A stretch of DNA of 37,199 bases, from assembly GCA_039812985.1 (NCBI GenBank), contig JBDHUL010000003.1:1-37199 (forward strand), in the 5' to 3' direction. The position numbers and the translations under genes are program-made. Shown piece by piece: positions 24,337 through 30,326 of the stretch (position 1 is its first letter; each line of letters begins with the position of its first letter). The notes below the pieces were generated by a model, which saw only the letters and a program-made list of their open reading frames with translations, did not search any database and was not told the DNA's origin. Origin of the DNA: JAPUDS01 sp039812985 (lineage in GTDB: Bacteria > Patescibacteriota > Saccharimonadia > Saccharimonadales > Saccharimonadaceae).

Positions 24337-24678
24337 ATGAGTATGGATACGTTGCAAGCAGGCGACCAACTGGGTACCGACCGCCGAGAAACATGTTATG
24401 TCTATGGCGGGTCATGTCACGAGTGTGTCGTTGTAGCTTCTCTGGCGATGCAGCGGGCGTTGATAGACCGATATAACGTCGCGACACATAGTGCTCAGAA
24501 ACGCACCGCTCAAGAAGCTGGCAGCCTCTCTGTATCAGTTGGAGGAACACTCAGAAGAATGCCCTCAGGTGTTACATGTGGGGAGGCGAAACAGGCTGTC
24601 GGAGAGGCCATCGGTCTCAATCACGCTTCAATTACTGCGCAACAGGGTGAGCAGGGGTTCTTGTCTCGGGTAGCATAA
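24337..24678 (+). CDS. Small cysteine-containing protein, unknown
   Basis: 113 residues, soluble, no signal peptide or membrane helix. Four cysteines; three are near the N-terminus (ETCYVYGGSCHECVVVASLA, CHEC spaced as a CxxC) and one is in SGVTCGEAKQAVGEAIG. A small metal or redox site is possible but not shown. Support for the gene is the near-consensus promoter just upstream with the same start-codon spacing as the other leaderless genes, and protein-like composition. Against it: other frames are also open over part of the region. If it is not coding, the strong promoter needs another product, such as a small RNA; I saw no RNase P, tmRNA or SRP signature. Confidence 0.55.
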   Translation: MSMDTLQAGDQLGTDRRETCYVYGGSCHECVVVASLAMQRALIDRYNVATHSAQKRTAQEAGSLSVSVGGTLRRMPSGVTCGEAKQAVGEAIGLNHASITAQQGEQGFLSRVA

Positions 24679-24741
24679 CGGGTTGAAGGGGCATTACACG
24701 AATCTCGCGGGGCCTACAGGAGTGGTTTCATGGGGTCGGTC

Positions 24742-24770
24742 TTGACCAAAGTGACCGGCCCTGTTAAAGT
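24742..24770 (+). promoter_or_regulatory. Promoter of rpsO
   Basis: TTGACC (24742-24747), 17-nt spacer, TAAAGT (24765-24770) with upstream TGT. Ends 9 nt before ATG 24780; predicted leader 0-3 nt and no Shine-Dalgarno site. Confidence 0.7.
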
Positions 24771-24779
24771 AGTCGAGCT

Positions 24780-25046
24780 ATGATAACACAAGAGAACAAG
24801 TTAAAAGCTATCAAAGTCGGCGCAGCTCACAAGAGTGACGTCGGCTCTCCTCAGGTGCAGGTCTCGGTTCTGACGGCTCGCATCAAAGAGGTGACGGAGC
24901 ACTTGAAGGCCAACAAGCACGACCGTATGGCGCGTCGGGGCCTTATTCAGATGGTGAGCAAGCGTAAAAAGCTGCTTAGCTATCTGGAAAGCAAAGACTT
25001 TGATGCCTACCAGGCCATTATCGCCAAACTAGGACTTCGAAAGTAA
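24780..25046 (+). CDS. rpsO: 30S ribosomal protein S15
   Basis: Binds the central domain of 16S rRNA. 88 residues, full length, with HKSDVGSPQVQVSVLTARI and LKANKHDRMARRGLIQMVSK, the S15 signature. Many bacteria regulate rpsO by S15 binding to a structured leader. Here the promoter lies so close to ATG 24780 that there is almost no leader, so that mode of control seems excluded at this promoter. Followed by an intrinsic terminator; pnp, its usual neighbour, is 7 kb downstream. Confidence 0.97.
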   Translation: MITQENKLKAIKVGAAHKSDVGSPQVQVSVLTARIKEVTEHLKANKHDRMARRGLIQMVSKRKKLLSYLESKDFDAYQAIIAKLGLRK

Positions 25047-25065
25047 TTTCGTCGGACGCTTACAG

Positions 25066-25092
25066 TGACCTCTGTGGAACAGGGGTCATTTT
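25066..25092 (+). terminator. Intrinsic terminator of rpsO
   Basis: A 10-bp stem (TGACCTCTGT with ACAGGGGTCA, one G-U pair) around a GGA loop, followed by TTTTA. Confidence 0.8.
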
Positions 25093-25134
25093 ATATGCAT
25101 CACGAGGGCTGAAATAAATAGCTGTGTTTGACCG

Positions 25135-25140
25135 TATACT
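25135..25140 (+). promoter_or_regulatory. -10 box of the sigma-factor gene, leaderless-type
   Basis: TATACT ending 8 nt before ATG 25149. No TGn extension and no convincing -35. It may instead be read by the encoded ECF factor, which would need a different -35. Confidence 0.5.
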
Positions 25141-25148
25141 AGAAGCAT

Positions 25149-25664
25149 ATGGATGAACAGCAGGCTATAGAGCAGGTGCGCCTACGCAACCAAGATGCCT
25201 ACCGGCATCTTGTCGAGCGGTATCACGCGGGACTAATTATTTACTGCGACCAGTTGCTTCACAGCCGGGATGATGCTGAAGATATAGCCCAGGAGGCGTT
25301 GTATCAGGCATATGTGAAGTTCTGCGAGTTTGACGAAAAAAAAGGACGGTTTTCTACTTGGTTGTATAAAATTGCCTTTAATAAAGCGATTGATCATTTG
25401 CGAAAACAGAAGCGCTCGGTCGATGTTGACGAAGCATCGCTTTTTGCCGGTTTTGACGAGGAGCCGTTACTGTTTGATGAGCGACAGCGGCTTCACGACG
25501 CTGTTAAGGCACTCATGCCACCAGAGTATTGTCGGGTTATCGAAGCGTACTACTGGGAGGGCAAATCGTACGAAGAAATAGCTCAGTTAATGAATGTTCC
25601 GCGTAATACCGTGGGTACGTGGATGAGGCGCGCCAAGGACCAGCTAAAGGAGGTACTCGCATGA
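25149..25664 (+). CDS. ECF-type RNA polymerase sigma factor
   Basis: Extracytoplasmic-function sigma factor of 171 residues. Region 2 reads YHAGLIIYCDQLLHSRDDAE, DIAQEALYQAYVKF and RFSTWLYKIAFNKAIDHLRK (about 25-95), including the DAEDIAQE core-binding helix. Region 4 (about 115-168) has a helix-turn-helix with SYEEIAQLMNVPRNTVGTWM and RRAKDQLKE. There is no region 1.1 or 3. The stop codon overlaps the start of the next gene (ATGA), a membrane protein that is the likely anti-sigma factor, the typical ECF arrangement. Confidence 0.94.
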   Translation: MDEQQAIEQVRLRNQDAYRHLVERYHAGLIIYCDQLLHSRDDAEDIAQEALYQAYVKFCEFDEKKGRFSTWLYKIAFNKAIDHLRKQKRSVDVDEASLFAGFDEEPLLFDERQRLHDAVKALMPPEYCRVIEAYYWEGKSYEEIAQLMNVPRNTVGTWMRRAKDQLKEVLA

Positions 25665-26836
25665 AACGTGACGTTGAAAAGATGCTTATTGCAAGTGTCG
25701 ATGGATCGTTTCGCCGTGAACATTTTGTCGATGGAGTGATGCAGCGGGTAGGGGAACCTGAAATAATTTCCAATGAAATCCGTAGAATGAATGATCAACC
25801 AGTAAAGAAAGGATCATTTATGATGCAACGATTAAAAACAATGTCTCTGCCGGTTTTGGTACTGCTTGCTGTGCTGGGCGTGCTGTTCGTCGGGGGTGTC
25901 GTCTATGCGACAGTTCAGTATATCTGGCCCAAACTGCATATTGTTACTGAGAGCCAGGAAAATAACGAGGGACATGTGGCAACCTTGGTGAAAGTGTCCG
26001 GCTGCGTAACCTTTACCCAGGAGCAGGTAAAGGTTGAGTCTCAGAAGAACGTCTCGTGGAGCCAGCAGGAAGTGCGAGAACGACTTCAGGCATCGTGCGA
26101 GATGGCTGCAGTTGAACACTACGTTTCGCAGTTAAACTTGGGTCTCGACACGGTGAAGGAAGCCTACGTTATGGAGCCATGTGTAGGCGTTGTATCTGGC
26201 AGTATAGGTTCTTTTGTCACTCTCCCTCGCTGTAACCAGGCAATTGGCGAGCGCCGCGTCACCATAGACTCAGCAACAAAGTTTATAGTTGATGGCCGTA
26301 TAGCCAGCAGAAATGAGTTGAAAAATGGTACGGCGTTTGCAGTTATTTCGCGTGTCTCTGGCGACTATGCCCCGGGTGCCACCTATCCCGCAGGCGCTGT
26401 TATTGCGCTTGGGCTTGCCCCAAAAGCATACGCATATGTTGGTGAAACGATGGCATATATTCAGCCATGCCAGAACAACTTGAAGGATGAATGCCACACT
26501 CACGTGGCCGAGGATCCGCTGTACGACCGAATATACGCCGAAGGAGAGACGGCAGATGAAACACCTACCGCGCAGTATGAAGGAAGAGTGCAGAAGGTGA
26601 ACGGCGATACAATCGAGTTTAAAACAAGTTCGGGGACGAGTATGGTTATGACGCTACCGGCAGGGACGGCAGCGGCCTACAACAAAACAACACGGACGCG
26701 GCAACCCCTTGCGGTAGGAGACTTAGTCCAGGTCGTAGCATCGTGGAAGAAAACTACACTCGGCGCCGATGATGTGTCGCATGCAGCTATCGTTGTGCAA
26801 ACTGACCTGTCGAGCGGCACGATAACAAAGTACTAA
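25661..26836 (+). CDS. Membrane protein coupled to the ECF sigma factor (putative anti-sigma), DUF5666-like outside domains
   Basis: 391 residues from ATG 25661, which overlaps the sigma-factor stop and has a near-perfect AAAGGAGGT at 25646-25654. A cytoplasmic N-terminus of about 60 residues could hold the sigma factor; no zinc-binding HxxxCxxC is present, so it would not be a classical ZAS protein. One membrane helix (LPVLVLLAVLGVLFVGGVVY, about 63-82). The outside part has six cysteines, able to form disulfides, and two beta-rich segments (VSGSIGSFVTLPRC...VDGRIASRNELKNGTAFAVI; YEGRVQKVNGDTIEFKTSSG...LAVGDLVQVVAS) that resemble DUF5666-like OB folds. Probably senses envelope state; the anti-sigma role is inferred from context. 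Confidence 0.78.
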   Translation: MKRDVEKMLIASVDGSFRREHFVDGVMQRVGEPEIISNEIRRMNDQPVKKGSFMMQRLKTMSLPVLVLLAVLGVLFVGGVVYATVQYIWPKLHIVTESQENNEGHVATLVKVSGCVTFTQEQVKVESQKNVSWSQQEVRERLQASCEMAAVEHYVSQLNLGLDTVKEAYVMEPCVGVVSGSIGSFVTLPRCNQAIGERRVTIDSATKFIVDGRIASRNELKNGTAFAVISRVSGDYAPGATYPAGAVIALGLAPKAYAYVGETMAYIQPCQNNLKDECHTHVAEDPLYDRIYAEGETADETPTAQYEGRVQKVNGDTIEFKTSSGTSMVMTLPAGTAAAYNKTTRTRQPLAVGDLVQVVASWKKTTLGADDVSHAAIVVQTDLSSGTITKY

Positions 26837-26871
26837 CCGTCGGGTTATTAGGTAAAACACAGTGAACAGCG

Positions 26872-26877
26872 TATACC
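26872..26877 (+). promoter_or_regulatory. Possible -10 box, leaderless-type
   Basis: TATACC ending 7 nt before ATG 26885. GGAGG at 26880-26884 directly abuts the ATG and is too close to act as a Shine-Dalgarno site. Confidence 0.4.
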
Positions 26878-26884
26878 CTGGAGG

Positions 26885-27265
26885 ATGATTAGTGCTGTAG
26901 ACCAGATGCTCATGATGGATTCTGCTTTTGAGGCGGCAGAGATCGCATGGTGGTGGATGGAGCTGCCGAGCGGTATGGTGATGTATAGTCCCAACAAGTT
27001 AAAGATGCTTGGTCGTGAGAAGGAGCACTACACGCACTACCAGCAGTTTGTCGATATTGTGCATCCTGATGATAAAGACAGAATCATGCGAGACATGTCC
27101 GACCTGATAGAGGGTAGGGCTGATAAGTACGAAACAAAGTATCGCATCAAGCATAAAGATGGACGATACATGCAGTTCTATGACAAAGGACGTATTGTCG
27201 GGAAAATCAAAGGCGACCTTGTCATCGCAGGCTTTGTGTTGAAAGAATCTCAAGCAAACACGTAA
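26885..27265 (+). CDS. Stand-alone PAS-domain protein
   Basis: 126 residues, essentially a single PAS_3-type domain: AAEIAWWWMELPSGMVMYSP, FVDIVHPDDKDRIMRDMSDL and TKYRIKHKDGRYMQFYDKGR are the strand-helix-strand landmarks of PAS/PAC. No histidine kinase, GGDEF or DNA-binding output domain is attached, so it must act by protein contact or be a ligand sensor for a separate partner. The in-frame ATG at 26909 is an alternative start. Its stop directly abuts the stop of the convergent Nudix gene. Confidence 0.8.
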   Translation: MISAVDQMLMMDSAFEAAEIAWWWMELPSGMVMYSPNKLKMLGREKEHYTHYQQFVDIVHPDDKDRIMRDMSDLIEGRADKYETKYRIKHKDGRYMQFYDKGRIVGKIKGDLVIAGFVLKESQANT

Positions 27266-27748
27266 CTATTGGCAAAATTCCGTGTATGTATATACAGGCG
27301 AGACAGTGCTTATGTAGTTTTCTAGCGGTATTTCACGTAAAAATTTTGGCAGAACATGCTCCTGTGTAACATCGACAAAACCATAACGAGCTATCTCGGC
27401 GTCAAAATGCGAGGCTTGCTCGTCAATATGCTCAAAGTCCTCAGGGTTTTCGATGAGAAAAAAGAACTCAAGTTGTTCCTGTTCGCCATGAGAGATAGCA
27501 GTATCTGATGTGTCGGCAAATTGTTGCACAAAAAGGAGACGACCAACCTGCACCGCGACCCCAGTTTCTTCCATGAGCTCTCGCCTCAAGCCATCCTCGA
27601 GTGACTCAAGCGGGTCGAGACCGCCGCCCGGCGTACACCAAAAACCTCGTCCTGAGCCATCGGCACTCTTTAACTCTTGGCAAAACAGCTTTCCGTCTTT
27701 TACGATAATCCCGCGTACACAAACGCGTCGTTTGTCATTATGATTCAT
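27266..27748 (-). CDS. Nudix hydrolase
   Basis: 160 residues; hydrolyses a nucleoside diphosphate linked to another moiety. A complete Nudix box is present: GGLDPLESLEDGLRRELMEE followed by TGV, fitting Gx5Ex7REUxEExGU. The N-terminus (RVCVRGIIVKDGKLFCQELK) and the GRGFWCTPGGG before the box are typical. Substrate cannot be read; a MutT-like sanitising role is possible. Start ATG 27748 lies 6 nt after a minus-strand extended TATACT. Confidence 0.93.
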   Translation of the reverse strand: MNHNDKRRVCVRGIIVKDGKLFCQELKSADGSGRGFWCTPGGGLDPLESLEDGLRRELMEETGVAVQVGRLLFVQQFADTSDTAISHGEQEQLEFFFLIENPEDFEHIDEQASHFDAEIARYGFVDVTQEHVLPKFLREIPLENYISTVSPVYTYTEFCQ

Positions 27749-27754
27749 GCTTGC

Positions 27755-27760
27755 AGTATA
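27755..27760 (-). promoter_or_regulatory. Extended -10 box of the Nudix gene
   Basis: Minus strand TGA TATACT, 6 nt before ATG 27748. Divergent partner of 27778-27786. Confidence 0.6.
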
Positions 27761-27777
27761 TCATTACGTACACGTGA

Positions 27778-27786
27778 TAATATAGT
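27778..27786 (+). promoter_or_regulatory. -10 region of the GNAT gene
   Basis: TAATAT (preceded by TGA) overlaps TATAGT; either gives a leader of about 20-28 nt carrying AAGGAG at 27801-27806. Confidence 0.45.
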
Positions 27787-27812
27787 ACACAGCAATGTAA
27801 AAGGAGCACACT

Positions 27813-28481
27813 ATGGCGCTTGGACCAATTATCACATGTACAACCGAAACGGGCGCGGCATTACAGCTTACCCCGTTTACTCGCGAGGAAGTAGTTGAGT
27901 TTACTCAGGGGTTTGAAAAAGAGACTATTACACAGTATCTTGCCGAGCGCCCCGTCCAGACAGCGGAAACTGAACAGGAGTGGTACGATGGACTGATTCG
28001 CGACGCCTCATCGCTGGTGTGGGCTATACGCCTAGTTGAAGATGGCAAGCGGCAAATCATAGGAAACGCATCACTGATGAGTATCGAAGGAAAAACTATC
28101 GTCCAAGCAGTGAACGGTATTGTTATCGTGGACGCAGGACAGTGGGGGCGCGGAATTGCGAGCGCAGTGCAAAAAGTGCTGGTATGGTATGGGTTTCGGC
28201 GCAGAGGGCTGACGCGCATAAAGGCAGCAGTGGTACAGGCCAACCCCGGGAGCCGTCGAGCGCTTGAAAAAGCCGGCTATACGCTTGTTTACACTGAACG
28301 CAACGACAAATTCATTGACGGCGGGTTTATGCACAAGGACTGTTTTGAATGTTTGAACCCCGATGATTGGGCATGGCGTCTATGGTGGGGCAATGACCGC
28401 CCGACTCGCAAATGCATCGAAGCCCGCGCTCGAACACTCTCGGCGCTCCAATGGGCCGCCATGAATGCGGAGCTTGCCTAG
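27813..28481 (+). CDS. GNAT-family N-acetyltransferase (RimJ/RimL-like)
   Basis: 222 residues. Acetyl-CoA-dependent transferase, with the pyrophosphate-binding motif in QWGRGIASAVQKVLVWYGF (Q/RxxGxG/A form), the preceding strand AVNGIVIVDA, and the RimJ-type IKAAVVQANPGSRRALEKAG YTLV region that closes the fold. The last 50 residues (NPDDWAWRLWWGNDRPTRKC) are a Trp-rich extension not usual in RimJ. A strong AAGGAG lies 6 nt before ATG 27813. Acceptor unknown (protein N-terminus or small amine). Confidence 0.85.
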   Translation: MALGPIITCTTETGAALQLTPFTREEVVEFTQGFEKETITQYLAERPVQTAETEQEWYDGLIRDASSLVWAIRLVEDGKRQIIGNASLMSIEGKTIVQAVNGIVIVDAGQWGRGIASAVQKVLVWYGFRRRGLTRIKAAVVQANPGSRRALEKAGYTLVYTERNDKFIDGGFMHKDCFECLNPDDWAWRLWWGNDRPTRKCIEARARTLSALQWAAMNAELA

Positions 28482-28501
28482 ACGATACAGATTTCGTCTA
28501 G
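28478..28501. repeat. Perfect 8-bp inverted repeat over the GNAT stop codon
   Basis: CTAGACGA and TCGTCTAG with an 8-base loop; the first arm includes the TAG stop. No T-tract, so it is either a weak terminator or an operator upstream of the ABC-transporter promoter at 28537. Confidence 0.55.
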
Positions 28502-28536
28502 CCATCGAGAGCGTTGAAACGCAAAAAAAACAGGCG

Positions 28537-28542
28537 TATAAT
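28537..28542 (+). promoter_or_regulatory. -10 box of the ABC transporter operon, leaderless-type
   Basis: TATAAT ending 7 nt before ATG 28550. The in-frame ATG at 28541 overlaps the box and so cannot be the start from this promoter. Confidence 0.6.
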
Positions 28543-28549
28543 GACACAT

Positions 28550-29452
28550 ATGAACACGCCAGTTATTTGGCTGGAAGGGGTGATGAAGCGGTTTGGGGGG
28601 TTCGTTGCAGTGAGCATCGATCGTCTTGCGGTAGACTCAGGCGAAGTTGTGGGATTTGTCGGTGTGAACGGTGCGGGCAAAACCACAACGATCTCTATGT
28701 TGCTCGGTACCATAGCTGCGAACGAAGGAACGGTGCAGCTGTTTGGGTGTCCCGTGACACCGTCCCGGGCACATGTACTGCATAAAAACATTGGCTATGC
28801 GGCGGGCGACATGGAGCTTTTTGACAAACTCACAGGCAGGCAGTACCTTGATTTTATCCGGTCGGCGTATGGCGCAGAGGACAAAAAGCGAGAACAGTCA
28901 CTCTGCAAACGTTTCGAGCCAGAGCTTGGCAAGGTTATTCGGACACTCTCGAGGGGAAATAAACAGAAAATAGCTCTTGTCGCGGCGTTTATGACGAGGC
29001 CGAAACTGGTTGTACTCGATGAACCGACCAGTGGACTTGATCCGCTGATGCAGGCTGTTTTTCTCGACCTTGTACGAGAGGAAAAAGCGAACGGTACCAC
29101 GGTGTTTATGTCGAGTCATATACTGAGTGAGGTGGCGGATGTTTGCAGCCGCGTGGTGTTCATTGCTCATGGGAAAGTTGTCCGCGACGTCACATCTCAA
29201 CAGTTAGAGGAAGAGTCTGGCAAGCGAGTACGGGTTGTGGCCTCTGGGGTATTAACACCGCCAAAAAATGCGCGCTACATCGATAGCGGTAAACGAGGAA
29301 AATACCATGAGCTAGCATTTGTTCATCATGGCTCAGGTCCAGAACTACAAGCCTGGGTGGCGGGGGTCAAGGGCCTTGTCGACTTCTACGTTGCTGACCA
29401 CAGCCTCGAAGACGCTATTACTGAACTTTACGGAAAAGAGACGACGGTATGA
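28550..29452 (+). CDS. ABC transporter ATP-binding protein
   Basis: 300 residues. Walker A GVNGAGKTT, Q-loop region, signature LSRGNKQKIAL (variant of LSGGQ, with Arg for the first Gly), Walker B LVVLDEPTSGLDP, and the switch His in MSSHILSEV. The C-terminal 80 residues are the accessory domain usual in ABC-2-type drug or lipid exporters. Overlaps the permease gene by 4 bp (ATGA), so the two form an export complex. Substrate unknown. Confidence 0.95.
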   Translation: MNTPVIWLEGVMKRFGGFVAVSIDRLAVDSGEVVGFVGVNGAGKTTTISMLLGTIAANEGTVQLFGCPVTPSRAHVLHKNIGYAAGDMELFDKLTGRQYLDFIRSAYGAEDKKREQSLCKRFEPELGKVIRTLSRGNKQKIALVAAFMTRPKLVVLDEPTSGLDPLMQAVFLDLVREEKANGTTVFMSSHILSEVADVCSRVVFIAHGKVVRDVTSQQLEEESGKRVRVVASGVLTPPKNARYIDSGKRGKYHELAFVHHGSGPELQAWVAGVKGLVDFYVADHSLEDAITELYGKETTV

Positions 29453-30243
29453 TGCGCTCGCTCTACCTTAAAACGTTATATGACAAACGCTGGTTTACGG
29501 TCGGTTGGTTCTTCGGCTTTGCGCTACTTGCGTTACTCATGGTGAGTTTTTACCCGGCCATGCATCAGGACGGTGCACTCGATGCACTGGTCAAAAAGAT
29601 GCCTGCCGGGCTACAGGGCATGGTGGGGGATCTCGCGAACCTGTCGCACTTTAACACCTATCTTGCCAGTCAGCTGTTCGATATACGGGTGGCTATGCTT
29701 TCGGGCGTGATGGTCATCATTCTGAGCCTTGGTCTCACTGTGGCGGAAGAAGAGAAAGGTCAACTGCGGACACTCGTGTCGTTGCCGCTCAGTCGCGGGC
29801 GCATTACGGCGGAAAAATTTGCCGCTATGGTGACGATATTTGCGGTCTCGTTGCTCGGGATGCTGCCAGGCATGTGGTTCGGTAGCTTGTGGGTACACGA
29901 TACGATTGCCAGCAACGAACTGACACAGCTGCTTGTGATGAATTTGCTGTTGGCGACGGCGCTAGGTAGCGTCTCCTTTGGCCTGGGCCTCGCAACCGGC
30001 AAACGGTCAGTGGCGATGACGGCCGGCGTGTTTGTTGTCGCGGGAGGATTTATCGTTTCGACATTTGCAAAAGCGGTTGACTGGCTGGAGCCGTACAAAT
30101 ACTATTCGCCGCTCCACTATTTTCCGGCGGTCGATGTTGTGAAGTATGGTATTGACCTGCGCGATGTATGTATCCTCGGACTCATCATTGTGGTGTTTAC
30201 CACTGCTGGCTGGTTGTTGTTTCGCTCGCGCGATGTGCGGTAG
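29449..30243 (+). CDS. ABC-2-type transporter permease
   Basis: 264 residues with six predicted membrane helices, beginning with a cytoplasmic stretch (SLYLKTLYDKRWFTVGWFFG). The loop VAEEEKGQLRTLVSLPLSRG and RITAEKFAAM is the coupling segment typical of ABC-2 permeases, where EExxGTLxxLLxxPxSR is expected. Translationally coupled to the ATPase gene. Likely exports a drug, lipid or peptide. Confidence 0.9.
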   Translation: MMRSLYLKTLYDKRWFTVGWFFGFALLALLMVSFYPAMHQDGALDALVKKMPAGLQGMVGDLANLSHFNTYLASQLFDIRVAMLSGVMVIILSLGLTVAEEEKGQLRTLVSLPLSRGRITAEKFAAMVTIFAVSLLGMLPGMWFGSLWVHDTIASNELTQLLVMNLLLATALGSVSFGLGLATGKRSVAMTAGVFVVAGGFIVSTFAKAVDWLEPYKYYSPLHYFPAVDVVKYGIDLRDVCILGLIIVVFTTAGWLLFRSRDVR

Positions 30244-30249
30244 GGTTTA

Positions 30250-30278
30250 TTGACTTTTATATGGCCGTGTGCTATTGT
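30250..30278 (+). promoter_or_regulatory. Sigma-70-type promoter
   Basis: TTGACT (30250-30255), 17-nt spacer, TATTGT (30273-30278) with upstream TGC. Leader about 42 nt without a Shine-Dalgarno site before ATG 30327. Confidence 0.65.
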
Positions 30279-30326
30279 ATATGTAGTATTTCAAAAATGA
30301 TCCAACCGAAACACTAAACAAACATC

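Noticed and set aside
24337..24780. RNase P RNA, tmRNA or SRP RNA downstream of the strong promoter
   Set aside because: None of the conserved blocks I know for these RNAs is present.
28511..28530. GCGTTGAAACGC hairpin next to an A8 run as a terminator
   Set aside because: The run is on the wrong side or strand for an intrinsic terminator in either direction.
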